Shown: piece after piece, positions 47,517 through 56,986 of the stretch
Layout: each line of letters starts with the position of its first letter
Position numbering within the stretch: the stretch's first letter is position 1
Origin: Hyphomicrobiales bacterium
GTDB taxonomy: Bacteria > Pseudomonadota > Alphaproteobacteria > Rhizobiales > Beijerinckiaceae
Length of the DNA: 58,933 nt
NCBI GenBank assembly: GCA_004144595.1
Contig: SEEM01000026.1
Location: 1 to 58,933 of the forward strand
Direction of reading: 5' to 3'
Translations under genes and position numbers: made by a program
The notes under the pieces: generated by a model
The model's input: only the letters and a program-made list of their open reading frames with translations
Told to the model about the DNA's origin: nothing
The model's database searches: none

Positions 47517-49868
47517 GTGTCCGTTCCTGATCCGAGCCGCGAAGCCATTCTCGACTTCATCGAGGAGGAGCGCGCAGCTGGCCGAGAGGTCGGCCGGCGC
47601 GAGATCGCGAAAGCTTTTGGGCTCGATGGCGGCGGGAAGATCTGGCTGAAGCGCCTGCTCAAGGAGCTCGCCGAGGAAGGCGAGATCGGCGGCGACGGCA
47701 AAGAGCGCCCGGTACATCCGCGCGGCGCGCTGCCGCCCGTGCTGCTCTCCGAGATCAAGCGCCGCGACCGCGAGGGCGATCTCGTCGCCCAGCCGCTCGA
47801 ATGGAACGAAGCCGAGGATGGCGCCCCGCCCCAGATCCTGATCGAGCGCACTCGCGAGGGACGGCGCAAGGACAAATCGGCCGCGCCTGCGCCCGGCGTC
47901 GGCGATCAGGTCATCCTCAAGCTGACGCGTTTGCGCGGCGTCGAGAGCTTCGCCTATTCCGGCCGCGTGCTCAAGGTGATGGGCAAGGCGAAGGCTGCCG
48001 TGCTCGGCATCTTCCGCGCCCTGCCCGACGGTTCCGGCCGGCTGGTGCCGATCGACAAGAAGGCGCAGGGGCGCGAGGCGATCATCCCGAAGGGCCGCAC
48101 CGGCGATGCGCAGGATGGCGACCTGGTCTCGGTCTCGTTGCGCCGTGAAAGCCGCTTCGGCCCGCCCGAGGCGCAGGTGCGCGAGCGGCTGGGCTCGATC
48201 AAGTCGGAGCGCGCGGTCAGCCTGATCGCGATCCACGCGCATGGCATTCCCCACGAGTTTCCGCCCGCCGCCCTCCAGGAAGCCGCGAACGCCCCGCTTG
48301 CCACGCTCAAGGGCCGCGAGGACTGGCGCGAGCTGCCGCTCGTCACCATCGACCCCGCCGACGCCAAGGACCATGACGACGCGGTTCATGCCGTGCCGGA
48401 CGACAGCCCTGACAACCCCGGCGGCTTCGTCGTCACCGTCGCCATCGCCGATGTCGCGGCCTATGTCACGCCACGCTCCGCGCTCGACCGCGAGGCGCTG
48501 GAGCGCGGCAACTCGGTCTATTTCCCCGACCGCGTCGTCCCGATGCTGCCGGAGCGGATCTCCAACGACCTTTGTTCGCTGCGTGAGCACGAGGACCGGC
48601 CGGCGCTCGCCGTCCGGCTCGTGCTCAAGGCCGACGGCTCAAAGAAGAGCCATTCCTTCCACCGGGTGCTGATGCGCTCGGCGGCGAAGCTCTCCTACCA
48701 GCAGGCTCAAGCCGCGATCGACGGGCAGACCGACGAGAAGACCGCGCCGATCCGCGAAAGCGTGCTGATGCCGCTCTGGGCGGCCTATGGAATCGCGGCG
48801 CGCGCTCGCGACCAGCGCCAGCCGCTCGAACTCGACCTGCCCGAGCGCAAGCTGATCCTGAAGCCCGATGGCTCGGTCGATCGCGTCATCGTGCCGGACC
48901 GGCTGGCGGCGCACCGGCTGATCGAGGAATTCATGATCCTGGCCAATGTCGCGGCGGCCGAGACGCTGGAGAAGGCCGGCAGCCAGTTGATCTATCGCTG
49001 CCATGACGAGCCCTCGCTGGAGAAGATGCGCGCGCTCGGCGAAGTGCTCGCCTCGATCGGCATCAAGCTGCCGCAGGACGGGGCGCTGAGGCCCGTGCTG
49101 TTCAACCGTATCCTTGGCATGATCAAGGGCTCGGAGAACGAGACGCTGATCAACGAGGTCGTGCTGCGCACGCAGGCGCAGGCCGAGTACGTCGCCGAGA
49201 ATTACGGGCATTTCGGCCTCAACCTTCGCCGCTATGCCCATTTCACCTCGCCGATCCGGCGCTATGCCGACCTGATCGTGCATCGCGCCCTGATCGCGGC
49301 GCTGAAGCTCGGCGATGACGGCCTGCCGAAGAGCGTAACGCTCGCCGAACTGCGGGAGGTCGCGACCCGGATATCGGCCGCCGAGCGGCGCGCAATGGCG
49401 GCCGAGCGCGAAACCACCGACCGATTGATCGCGCATTTCCTCGCCGACCAGATCGGCGCGAGCTTCGACGGGCGCATCGGCGGCGTCCACAAGGCCGGGC
49501 TCTTCGTGAAGCTCGACGGCACCGGCGCCGACGGCTTCATCCCGGCCTCGACGCTGGGCGGCGACTACTACCGCTATGACGAGGCCGCGCATGCGCTGAT
49601 CGGCGAGCGCACCGGCGAGAGCTGGCGCCTCGGCGATCGGGTCCATGTCAAGCTCGTCGAGGCGGCCCCGGTCGCGGGCGCCCTGCGCTTCGAGATCCTT
49701 TCGCCCGGACGGAAAGTGGCCACGGGCGGTGGAGGCAGGCGGCGCGGGGGCGCGGCGCCGTTCGGAACCAGCCGGCCGGCTGCCAGCTTCGGCAACAAGG
49801 GCAAGCCCGGCGGAGGCGGCTTCGGCAAAGGCAAGCCCGGCAAGAGCAAGCCCGGCAAGAGGCGGTGA
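47517..49868 (+). CDS. rnr: ribonuclease R
   Basis: The GTG at 47517 gives a 783-residue protein: N-terminal winged helix (AILDFIEEER to KRLLKELAEEG), cold-shock-like domains, the RNB catalytic domain with Asp cluster in DPADAKDHDDAV and the RRYAHFTSPIRRYADL signature, an S1 domain (FDGRIGGVHKAGLFVKL) and a Gly/Lys/Arg-rich tail. RNase R degrades structured RNA from the 3' end. It heads an operon with the DUF983 and NUDIX genes, each overlapping the last by one to four bases. Confidence 0.96.
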   Translation: MSVPDPSREAILDFIEEERAAGREVGRREIAKAFGLDGGGKIWLKRLLKELAEEGEIGGDGKERPVHPRGALPPVLLSEIKRRDREGDLVAQPLEWNEAEDGAPPQILIERTREGRRKDKSAAPAPGVGDQVILKLTRLRGVESFAYSGRVLKVMGKAKAAVLGIFRALPDGSGRLVPIDKKAQGREAIIPKGRTGDAQDGDLVSVSLRRESRFGPPEAQVRERLGSIKSERAVSLIAIHAHGIPHEFPPAALQEAANAPLATLKGREDWRELPLVTIDPADAKDHDDAVHAVPDDSPDNPGGFVVTVAIADVAAYVTPRSALDREALERGNSVYFPDRVVPMLPERISNDLCSLREHEDRPALAVRLVLKADGSKKSHSFHRVLMRSAAKLSYQQAQAAIDGQTDEKTAPIRESVLMPLWAAYGIAARARDQRQPLELDLPERKLILKPDGSVDRVIVPDRLAAHRLIEEFMILANVAAAETLEKAGSQLIYRCHDEPSLEKMRALGEVLASIGIKLPQDGALRPVLFNRILGMIKGSENETLINEVVLRTQAQAEYVAENYGHFGLNLRRYAHFTSPIRRYADLIVHRALIAALKLGDDGLPKSVTLAELREVATRISAAERRAMAAERETTDRLIAHFLADQIGASFDGRIGGVHKAGLFVKLDGTGADGFIPASTLGGDYYRYDEAAHALIGERTGESWRLGDRVHVKLVEAAPVAGALRFEILSPGRKVATGGGGRRRGGAAPFGTSRPAASFGNKGKPGGGGFGKGKPGKSKPGKRR

Positions 49869-50314
49869 TGGGCGTCCAGATCCACAGCGCGGACGGGCAT
49901 ATCGAGGAGCGCGACTGGCGCCAGGCGGTGGCGCGCGGCCTGACGGGACGCTGCCCGCATTGCGGTCAGGGCCGGCTGTTCCGCGCCTTCCTGAAGCCCG
50001 TCGACGCTTGCGAGGTCTGCGGCGAGGATCTGCACCACCAGCGCGCCGACGATCTGCCGCCCTATATCGTGATCACCATCGTCGGCCACATCATCGTCGG
50101 CGGCCTGCTGCTGGCGGAGAAATTCGGCGACTGGCCGATGTGGCTGCACATGACCGTCTGGCCGCTGCTCACCGTCCTGCTGTCCGTCGCGCTGATGCAG
50201 CCCGTGAAGGGCGGCGTCGTCGGCCTGCAATGGGCCGTGCGCATGCATGGCTTCGGCGGCGAGCCCGACCGGCCCGAGCGCCAGCCCCTGCCTTCCTCGG
50301 AATCACGTTCATGA
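49868..50314 (+). CDS. DUF983 family membrane protein
   Basis: The ATG at 49868 overlaps the last base of the rnr stop. GTG 49865 is possible. The 148-residue protein has the family Zn-ribbon-like motif GRCPHCGQGRLFRAFLKP and CEVCGEDL, then two membrane helices (PYIVITIVGHIIVGGLLL, and TVWPLLTVLLSVALMQPV). DUF983 has no established function. The stop overlaps the NUDIX start. Confidence 0.9.
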   Translation: MGVQIHSADGHIEERDWRQAVARGLTGRCPHCGQGRLFRAFLKPVDACEVCGEDLHHQRADDLPPYIVITIVGHIIVGGLLLAEKFGDWPMWLHMTVWPLLTVLLSVALMQPVKGGVVGLQWAVRMHGFGGEPDRPERQPLPSSESRS

Positions 50315-51045
50315 CCGACCATACCGTCACGCTGACCCAGGCAGAGCGAACCCGCACGACCGCCAACCAGCGTCCCCGGGACGCAGCGACCATGATGATC
50401 CTGGACCGCAGCGGCCCGCGCCCGAAGGTGCTGATGGGCAAGCGCCATGCGAGCCACAAGTTCATGCCGGGCAAATATGTCTTCCCCGGCGGACGGGTCG
50501 ATGCGGCTGACCGGCAGATGGTCGCGACCGGCGCGGTCCCGCAGATCTGCGAGGACAGGCTCGGCAAGCGCTGCCTGCGCCCCAGCGCCGGCAAGGCGCG
50601 GGCGCTCGCGCTGGCCGCCATCCGCGAGACCTTCGAGGAAACCGGACTGCTCTTCGGCTCCGACGAATTCGGCACGCCGGAAGCACCGCCGCCGGGAAGC
50701 TGGAGCGATTTCGCGGCGCAGGGCATCTATCCCGATCTCTCGACCGTGACCTTCGTCGCCCGCGCGATCACGCCGCCGCGCCGGCCGAAGCGATTCGACA
50801 CCCGCTTCTTTGCGATCGACGCCTCCGCCGTCGCCAAGCGGATCGACGGCGTCATCAGCCCCGATTCGGAACTGGTCGACCTGGTCTGGGTCGATTTCGA
50901 CGAGGCCAAGGAGCTCGACCTGCCGACCATCACCAAGGTCATCATCCAGGAGGTCGAGGCCCGTATCGCGGGTGGTTTCGCGCCCTATCTGCCGGTCCCG
51001 TTCTACTGGGAGAAGCGCGGCAGCTTCGTGCGCGAGGAGCTCTGA
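50311..51045 (+). CDS. NUDIX hydrolase
   Basis: The ATG at 50311 overlaps the DUF983 stop by four bases, so the open frame upstream (inside rnr) is irrelevant. The 244-residue protein contains a Nudix box split by an insertion: FPGGRVDAADRQ and then ALAAIRETFEETGLLFG with the REXXEEXG core. This variant is common in CoA- and nucleotide-sugar-hydrolysing families (NUDT7/19-like). The exact substrate is unknown. Confidence 0.9.
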   Translation: MTDHTVTLTQAERTRTTANQRPRDAATMMILDRSGPRPKVLMGKRHASHKFMPGKYVFPGGRVDAADRQMVATGAVPQICEDRLGKRCLRPSAGKARALALAAIRETFEETGLLFGSDEFGTPEAPPPGSWSDFAAQGIYPDLSTVTFVARAITPPRRPKRFDTRFFAIDASAVAKRIDGVISPDSELVDLVWVDFDEAKELDLPTITKVIIQEVEARIAGGFAPYLPVPFYWEKRGSFVREEL

Positions 51046-51189
51046 GGCGATGGCGATCCCGGGCGAGCTATTCTTCCTTGACTTCGCTGGGCCTTTGCGG
51101 CATTTCCCGCGCTGACGGTTTGCCGGGTCCGCCCGGCCATTTTCTTTTCTGAGGGCCACCCGCGGCCCGCATGGTTCGAGGATAAGCCC

Positions 51190-51357
51190 ATGGCCAAGGC
51201 CGTGACGATCAAGATCAAGCTGATTTCGACCGCCGACACCGGCTTCTTCTACGTGACGAAGAAGAACTCGCGCACGATGACCGAGAAGATGTCGAAGAAG
51301 AAGTACGACCCCGTCGCGCGCAAGCACGTCGAGTTCAAGGAAACCAAGATCAAGTGA
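51190..51357 (+). CDS. rpmG: 50S ribosomal protein L33
   Basis: A 55-residue gene too short for length-based calling: [20 protein letters not shown], then [20 protein letters not shown] and a final [10 protein letters not shown]. This is bL33 of the Cys-free kind (no CxxC, so zinc-independent). It has its own 144-base leader with TTGACT near 51077 as a possible -35 and its own terminator. Confidence 0.97.
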   Translation: MAKAVTIKIKLISTADTGFFYVTKKNSRTMTEKMSKKKYDPVARKHVEFKETKIK

Positions 51358-51387
51358 GGCGATAGCCTCCGATCTGGTACGATTTGA

Positions 51388-51413
51388 AAACCGCCCTCTC
51401 GGGCGGTTTTTTC
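51388..51413 (+). terminator. rpmG terminator
   Basis: AAAACCGCCC (51388-51397) and GGGCGGTTTT (51402-51411) form a perfect 10-bp stem with TCTC loop, followed by TT and CG. A clear Rho-independent terminator. Confidence 0.93.
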
Positions 51414-51450
51414 GTTCTGGCTCTCCCCAATTTCTGGTACAGCCACTGGC

Positions 51451-51472
51451 CATCCCGGGCTTTGCCCGGGAT
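51451..51472. repeat. CATCCCGGGC/GCCCGGGATG dyad
   Basis: Perfect 9-10 bp arms around a TT(T) loop between the convergent rpmG and inhibitor-like genes. It belongs to a class of short dyads like those at 38096 and 43929, and may also end the minus-strand transcript. Confidence 0.6.
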
Positions 51473-51495
51473 GGCGCGATCAGGAACTGCGTCGC

Positions 51496-51825
51496 CTATC
51501 CGCAATAGGCCCTGATGATCCTGCCGGTCTTGGGATCGGTCTCGATGGTCACCCGCTCCCGGCGGTAATCCATCGTCACACCCTGTCCCGGCCGGATCTG
51601 CCGGACGATGGTCGCGCCCGTGGCCTGCTGCGCCGCAGCATCAGCGATGCGCCCCTTGCCTGAGAGTTCCTCGGCCGCATCCTCGCGGCACAGGCCGGGC
51701 AAGCCGGGCGCGGCTCCCATCGGGGCCTGCTGCGCATCGCTCTGGCAGGCCGCGAGCGGCAGGGCGGCGAGCGACAGGGTGCCAGCCACGATCAAATTCT
51801 GCACCATCGTCACCGCCCCTTTCAC
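51496..51825 (-). CDS. I78-family peptidase-inhibitor-like lipoprotein
   Basis: The 109-residue protein has a lipoprotein signal (ending LPLAAC) followed by a small domain: LCREDAAEELSGKGRIADAA, then ATIVRQIRPGQGVTMDYRRER and a closing Arg/Tyr/Cys/Gly block (IIRAYCG). The Cys pair, the RxVxPG and T-x-D-x-R motifs match potato-inhibitor-like I78 proteins. It would sit on the periplasmic face of a membrane. Met 51807 is another start. Evidence is from motifs only. Confidence 0.75.
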   Translation of the reverse strand: MKGAVTMVQNLIVAGTLSLAALPLAACQSDAQQAPMGAAPGLPGLCREDAAEELSGKGRIADAAAQQATGATIVRQIRPGQGVTMDYRRERVTIETDPKTGRIIRAYCG

Positions 51826-51893
51826 GCAATCCGAACATGGCCGGAGGCTCTACGATCGCGCTGAGGCGCAGCCGTGGCAAGGGATGGCCGTGC

Positions 51894-52604
51894 TCACGCC
51901 GCGAGCCCCGCTGCGTCCGGACTGCTCGAAGCCTGCTGCCAGGCTGCCAGCGCGATGCGGCCGGCCGCGGTCAGCGCATAGACGCCGCGCCCGGAACGTT
52001 CGAACCAGCCATAGACGTTGCGGTGCAGGATTTTCTGAGCATCCGGACAGGACGGCTTGAGATCACGCGGGCGCTTCGGCTCTGCGGCCATAGCTGCGGC
52101 GCAGGCCAGCGCCTGCTGGCGATAGGCCGTCATGATCGGCTTGCGCGTACCTCCACCCATGGCGGGGTCGCCCTGGCGGCGCTTGTGCTCGTCCACCAGC
52201 CGCGAGCGCCGGCGCGGATCCTTGCGGGGCGTGTGGGCTGCCGGCGAGACGAGGATAGCGACATCGCCCGCTTTGGAGACGCCGAGCAGGCCGAAACCGA
52301 GGCGCCGGCAGAGATTGCGATAGCGCGGATCGCTCTCGCGCCCCTTGCCCCTCGCGGAAAGCTGGGCCGCGAGCCAGATCTCGTCGCCGAGGCTCAGCCT
52401 GTCCACGCCCTGCAGGACGAGCTCCAGATTGAAGCTGAGCTTGAGTTCGCCGATGACCACGACGGACGGATCACCGTCACGCAGTCCGACGAGATCACAG
52501 GGCCCGATCTCGCCCTTCACGGTGTAGCCGAGCCCTTCGAGGAAGCGCTTGACGGGCAGATAGAGCGACGTTTCCACATCGGCCTCCGGGCAGCAGAGTG
52601 ACAT
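51894..52604 (-). CDS. DUF2161 family protein (PD-(D/E)XK-like)
   Basis: From Met 52604 the protein (236 residues) opens with ETSLYLPVKRFLEGLGYTVKGEIG, then PCDLVGLRDG...VVVIGELKLSFNLELVLQ, giving an Asp and E-x-K spacing like a restriction-nuclease fold. A winged-helix-like C terminus follows (QKILHRNVYGWFERSGRGVYAL). Members of DUF2161 are annotated as putative phosphodiesterases. No target is known. Met 52634 is a less likely start. Confidence 0.8.
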   Translation of the reverse strand: MSLCCPEADVETSLYLPVKRFLEGLGYTVKGEIGPCDLVGLRDGDPSVVVIGELKLSFNLELVLQGVDRLSLGDEIWLAAQLSARGKGRESDPRYRNLCRRLGFGLLGVSKAGDVAILVSPAAHTPRKDPRRRSRLVDEHKRRQGDPAMGGGTRKPIMTAYRQQALACAAAMAAEPKRPRDLKPSCPDAQKILHRNVYGWFERSGRGVYALTAAGRIALAAWQQASSSPDAAGLAA

Positions 52605-52732
52605 AGATGCCCGAGACTCGTTTCCGAGAGGCAAACGTCGTCAGGCACGATGATGCTTACACGACATCCACCCGCCTCCTGCCGAAATGGTCAGCCGATG
52701 GCAGGTGGATTGGCCTTCGCTTCAGATCCCGC

Positions 52733-54301
52733 TTACTCCCACTCGATCGTGCCGGGAGGCTTGCTCGTCACGTCGTAAACGACGCGGTTGATGCCCTTGA
52801 CCTCGTTGATGATGCGGGTCGCGGCGCGGCCGAGGAAGTTCATGTCGAAGGGGTAGAAATCCGCCGTCATGCCGTCGACCGAAGTCACGGCGCGCAGCGC
52901 GCAGACATGGTCATAGGTGCGATAATCGCCCATCACGCCGACGGTGCGCACCGGCAGCAGCACCGCGAAGGCCTGCCAGATCACGTCGTAGAGGCCGGCC
53001 TTGCGGATTTCGTCGAGATAGATCGCATCCGCCTTGCGCAGGATGTCGAGTTTCTCTTTTGTGATCTCGCCGGGGCAACGGATGGCGAGGCCCGGCCCCG
53101 GGAAGGGGTGGCGGCCGACGAAGGCCTCGGGCAGTCCAAGTTCACGGCCGAGCACACGGACCTCGTCCTTGAAAAGCTCGCGCAGCGGTTCGACGAGCTT
53201 CATCTTCATGCGCTCGGGCAGGCCGCCGACATTGTGGTGGCTCTTGATGGTCACCGAGGGACCGCCGGAGAACGACACGCTCTCGATCACGTCGGGATAG
53301 AGCGTGCCCTGCGCCAGGAAATCGGCGCCGCCGATCTTGGCGGCCTCGGCATCGAAGACGTCGATGAAGAGCCGGCCGATGGTCTTGCGCTTGGCTTCCG
53401 GATCGGCGCCGCATTTGGCGAGCTCGGAGAGGAAAAGCTCTTCGGCCTCAACATGGACGAGCGGGATGTTGTAGTGATCCCTGAACAGGCGGACGACCTC
53501 TTCGGCCTCGTTCATCCGCATCAGGCCATGATCGACGAAGACGCAGGTGAGCTGATCGCCGATCGCCTCGTGGATCAGCACCGCCGCTACGGCGGAGTCG
53601 ACGCCGCCGGAGAGCCCGCAGATGACGCGGCCGGTGCCGACCTGCTCCTTGATCTTCTTCTGCATCTCGGCGCGATAGGCCGACATGCTCCAGTCCGGCT
53701 TGCAGCCGCAGATCTCGACCACGAAGTTGCGCAGCAGCTTGCCACCATCCGGGGTGTGCACCACCTCGGGGTGGAACATGGTGGTGTAGAAGCGGCGCTC
53801 TTCGTCGCTCGCCACCGCGAAGGGGGCGTTTTCCGAGGTCGCCTTGACGGTGAACCCGGCGGGGAGCTGGGTGACCCGGTCGCCATGGCTCATCCAGACC
53901 GGATAGCGGCCGCCCTCTTCCCAGACGCCCGCGAACAGCGCCGAGGGCGTGACGATCTCGACATCGGCACGGCCGAATTCGGCTGCGTGGCCGCCCTCGA
54001 CCTTGCCACCGAGCTGGTGCGCCATGGTCTGCTGGCCGTAGCAGATGCCCATCAGCGGGATGTTCGCGCTGAAGACCGCCTCGGGAGCGCGCGGGCTGCC
54101 CTCGTCAGGCACCGAAGCCGGGCCGCCCGAGAAGATCACGCCCTTCGGCTTCATCCGGGCGAAGGCCTCGGATGCCGACTGGAACGGGGCGATCTCGCAA
54201 TAGACACCGATCTCGCGGATGCGCCGCGCGATGAGCTGCGTCACCTGCGAGCCGAAATCGATGATGAGGATGGAGTCGTGATGGGGCTGAGCGCTCGTCA
54301 T
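52733..54301 (-). CDS. guaA: GMP synthase (glutamine-hydrolysing)
   Basis: The 522-residue protein has the class I glutamine amidotransferase domain (Cys in [13 protein letters not shown], His/Glu in FHPEV), the ATP-pyrophosphatase domain (PP-loop [14 protein letters not shown]) and the C-terminal dimer domain ending PPGTIEWE. It converts XMP to GMP. Length and motifs are complete. It is transcribed alone or after the RsmB-type gene on the same strand, 49 bases away. Confidence 0.98.
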   Translation of the reverse strand: MTSAQPHHDSILIIDFGSQVTQLIARRIREIGVYCEIAPFQSASEAFARMKPKGVIFSGGPASVPDEGSPRAPEAVFSANIPLMGICYGQQTMAHQLGGKVEGGHAAEFGRADVEIVTPSALFAGVWEEGGRYPVWMSHGDRVTQLPAGFTVKATSENAPFAVASDEERRFYTTMFHPEVVHTPDGGKLLRNFVVEICGCKPDWSMSAYRAEMQKKIKEQVGTGRVICGLSGGVDSAVAAVLIHEAIGDQLTCVFVDHGLMRMNEAEEVVRLFRDHYNIPLVHVEAEELFLSELAKCGADPEAKRKTIGRLFIDVFDAEAAKIGGADFLAQGTLYPDVIESVSFSGGPSVTIKSHHNVGGLPERMKMKLVEPLRELFKDEVRVLGRELGLPEAFVGRHPFPGPGLAIRCPGEITKEKLDILRKADAIYLDEIRKAGLYDVIWQAFAVLLPVRTVGVMGDYRTYDHVCALRAVTSVDGMTADFYPFDMNFLGRAATRIINEVKGINRVVYDVTSKPPGTIEWE

Positions 54302-54350
54302 CGCGTTCCGTTAATGGATCGCGCGGGCGCGTGCAACGCCCGCGAGAGCC

Positions 54351-55649
54351 TTAGTCCCCGCGCTGAAGGCAGGCCAGATAGAAGCCGTCCGTGCCGGTGC
54401 GCCGCGGCGAGAGCTGCAAGCCGTGATTGGTCACGAAACGGGCGAGCAGGGAGACGTCGCTTTCGGCGCCCCTGAGCACGTCGATCGGCGCGACGACGGA
54501 AAAGCCCCGATGCTTGCCGAGGAAGGCGCTGATCGCGCCGTCGTTCTCCTCCGGCAGGACGGAGCAGGTGATGTAGGCGATGCGGCCGCCGGGCTTCACC
54601 AGCCTTGCGGCCCGCGCCAGCACCTCTGCCTGGTCCTTGATGCGCTCGGCCAAGGCCCCGGGGCGCACGCGCCATTTCGCATCGGGGTTGCGCCGCCAGG
54701 TGCCGGAGCCGGTGCAGGGCGCATCGACCAGCACGAGATCGACCTGGCCGGCAATATCGGCGAAGGGCTCGTGGCCGCGCGAGCGGGGAATGCGGACCTC
54801 GACGATGCCGGCGCCCGAGCGGGCCAGCCGGTCATGCAGCGGCGCGAGGCGGCGGCTGTCGAGATCGGTGGCGTAAAGGCTGCCGCGATTGGCCATCAGG
54901 GCGGCGAGCGCCAATGTCTTGCCCCCTGCCCCGGCGCAGAGATCGATCACGGTCTGGCCGGGCTTAGCGCCGGCCAGCAGCGTCACCAGCTGCGAGCCCT
55001 CGTCCTGGATCTCGAATGCCCCGGCGAAGAAGCCGGGCTCGGTCTGCAGCGAGGGGCCGCGCCCGTCATGACCGGGCTGGAAGCGCAACGCGTCCGGAGA
55101 CCAGGAGCCTCGCTCCGGCTGGAGATGAGCGAGATCGTTCAGGACGGCGTCCCGGTCCGCCTTGAGCCGGTTGACGCGCAGGTCGATCGGCGCGCGGGCG
55201 GCCAAAGCCTCGCCCTCGGCGATAGCGGCCTCGCCCAAGCCCTCCCGGAAGGACGGCCAAAGCCATTCCGGCACGTCCGCCTGCACCCATTCGGGCGCTC
55301 CCTCGACCGAGTAGGCGGTCAGCAGTGCCGTCTCGTCGTCGCTCAGGGGTTGCGGCGCGTGATTCTCGCCCGAGCAGAGCTGAGCGATCTCGGCGACGCC
55401 GAGGCCGCGCAGGCCGGCGAGCATGCCGAGGACGAGCGCGCGCGGCGTCTCGGCCGCCATCGCATAACCGGAGGAGGCCTTGCGGCGGAGCGCGTCATAA
55501 ACCAGCGAGGCGACGGCAGCGCGGTCCTTCGAGCCGGCGAAGCGGCGCGAGAGGCCCCAGTCCTTGAGCGAGTCGGCGGCCGGGCGGCGGCGCTCGACGA
55601 TATCCTGGAGCACCTCGATGGCGGCACTGATCCGGGCGGCTGGGGTCAT
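54351..55649 (-). CDS. RsmB-type RNA (cytosine-5) methyltransferase
   Basis: The 432-residue protein has an N-terminal NusB-like helical domain and a Rossmann methyltransferase with SAM motif VIDLCAGAGGKTLALA, the first Cys/Pro motif LVDAPCTGSGTWRRNPD and the second Cys in YITCSVLPEEND. These two Cys are typical of m5C methyltransferases. It probably methylates 16S rRNA. The target position is unproven. It is upstream of guaA on the same strand and diverges from the small lipoprotein gene. Confidence 0.92.
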   Translation of the reverse strand: MTPAARISAAIEVLQDIVERRRPAADSLKDWGLSRRFAGSKDRAAVASLVYDALRRKASSGYAMAAETPRALVLGMLAGLRGLGVAEIAQLCSGENHAPQPLSDDETALLTAYSVEGAPEWVQADVPEWLWPSFREGLGEAAIAEGEALAARAPIDLRVNRLKADRDAVLNDLAHLQPERGSWSPDALRFQPGHDGRGPSLQTEPGFFAGAFEIQDEGSQLVTLLAGAKPGQTVIDLCAGAGGKTLALAALMANRGSLYATDLDSRRLAPLHDRLARSGAGIVEVRIPRSRGHEPFADIAGQVDLVLVDAPCTGSGTWRRNPDAKWRVRPGALAERIKDQAEVLARAARLVKPGGRIAYITCSVLPEENDGAISAFLGKHRGFSVVAPIDVLRGAESDVSLLARFVTNHGLQLSPRRTGTDGFYLACLQRGD

Positions 55650-55833
55650 GACGCTTCAATCCTGGCAGGCCCGGACGCGTTCCGGAATGCCGCAAAGGCG
55701 AGGTCGAAATGCCTTCGACCGGTTCGAACATGACGCTGGGACATGAAAACCCCGGCGCCACGCTCTTGACGCGGTCGTTTCACAAGCGGAAAGACGATGC
55801 AACCGCATGTCGCGGCCATTGGGATACACTTAC

Positions 55834-55971
55834 ATGAAAAGCGCCAGCCGCATCGTCATCCTGAGCCTGGTTGCGCTCGGCCTCGCCGCCTGCGCCACCC
55901 CGCAGCCGGACTATACCCCGCCGGCCTCAAAGCGCCTCGACGCCAAGACGACGCTCGAAAACCGCCGCTGA
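55834..55971 (+). CDS. small lipoprotein
   Basis: A 45-codon gene: MKSASRIVILSLVALGLAAC gives a type II signal with lipobox LAAC, leaving a 26-residue mature lipopeptide rich in Pro, Lys and Arg (PQPDYTPPASKRLD, ending LENRR). Such short lipoproteins are common in this order and have no known role. Ribosome-binding site is weak. A hairpin with T-tract follows at 56043-56076. Confidence 0.75.
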   Translation: MKSASRIVILSLVALGLAACATPQPDYTPPASKRLDAKTTLENRR

Positions 55972-56042
55972 GATTGCGCGGAAGGGGACAGGCTGGCCGT
56001 GCCGAGCGGCCGGCTGATCCTGCTGGCATCAGCGATCGAACC

Positions 56043-56076
56043 AACCCGCACCGGCCTGTCGCCAAGGCGGGTTTTT
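56043..56076 (+). terminator. terminator downstream of the small lipoprotein
   Basis: AACCCGC (56043-56049) and GCGGGTT (56067-56073) form a stem around an imperfect inner hairpin (CCGGCCTGTCGCC), followed by TTTTT-like tail to 56076. The 70-base space from the stop may be a 3' UTR. Confidence 0.6.
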
Positions 56077-56138
56077 CATGACGTTCTTCCAGAGCGAACG
56101 CCGGAAAGGGCAGGAAGCGGCCTGCCCCCGAACAGTCG

Positions 56139-56774
56139 TCACTTTTTACGAACATCCAGACCCAAAGCTCTGGCGATGACGATGGTCTGCTCGATCGTGA
56201 TGATCGCGCCGCGAAGCTGGGTGTTGGCCGGCTCCAGGCTACTGAGCTCGCTTCCCCTCAGGTCACATTTCGAGAAGTCGGCGCGGTGCAACGAGGCTCC
56301 CGACAGGTCGACATCCCGCATCGAGCCATCCTGGCAACGCGCGCCGTTCAGGTCCGCCTCCCGCAATCGGGTTCCCCGGAAAGCCGCTTTTTGCAGGTCG
56401 GCTCTGGACAAACCAACGAAGGACCAATCGCCATCGACCACCTGCATGCTGTCGAACTGGCAGCCATCGAACACGCTCCCCAGGAGCTTGCATTCGGTGA
56501 AGGTGGTGTCGAAGAAATTGCATGCCGTGAAGGTGCAGTTCACGAAGGCCGCGCTGTGATGCGACGATCCATTGAAGCGCGCCCGGCGAAACGTGCATTC
56601 GTTGAAGACGGAGCCGGTATTCCGGGCGTCGCTCAGATCGAGGTCGGCAAAGAGCGTGCTCTGATAGCGCTGCCGGTTCAGCGCATCGCCAGACCAATCC
56701 GCGCCGGAAATCGTCTCAACCGTCTTGGGGGCGGACGCGCCGTGTTTTCGTTCAGCCATGATGTCTCTGCTCAT
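56139..56774 (-). CDS. pentapeptide-repeat protein (Qnr/MfpA-like fold)
   Basis: From Met 56774 the protein has 211 residues. From about residue 40 it shows tandem pentapeptides of the A(D/N)LxX kind: [58 protein letters not shown]. The end, [20 protein letters not shown], resembles the C-terminal dimer module of Qnr-like proteins. The right-handed quadrilateral helix in this family mimics DNA, and some members protect gyrase. No function can be set here. Met 56759 (MAERKHG) is an alternative start. Confidence 0.85.
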   Translation of the reverse strand: MSRDIMAERKHGASAPKTVETISGADWSGDALNRQRYQSTLFADLDLSDARNTGSVFNECTFRRARFNGSSHHSAAFVNCTFTACNFFDTTFTECKLLGSVFDGCQFDSMQVVDGDWSFVGLSRADLQKAAFRGTRLREADLNGARCQDGSMRDVDLSGASLHRADFSKCDLRGSELSSLEPANTQLRGAIITIEQTIVIARALGLDVRKK

Positions 56775-56986
56775 TCGAAACTCAGACTGCGATAGAAGGC
56801 TGCTGTCCGTTTTCGTCTGCTGCGTCGATGGTCGAGCGGGCGCCAACGGCAGTTTACCCGATTCCCCATCGTTCCCGAGGCGGCGCAAGAGCCACGAGCC
56901 CCCTCAAATCCGCGCGCTGGCCTTCATGGTGGTGTCATCTCCGCCACCCTAAGCTTCCGCGCATTTCCGTGAGGCTGGGCCAGATC

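Noticed and set aside
47103..48590. 495-codon minus-strand open frame opposite rnr
   Set aside because: RNase R motifs are on the plus strand. The terminator at 47294 favours plus-strand transcription, and the frame has no start or domain support.
52607..54475. 622-codon plus-strand open frame opposite guaA
   Set aside because: Antisense to an unmistakable guaA, with no motif of its own.
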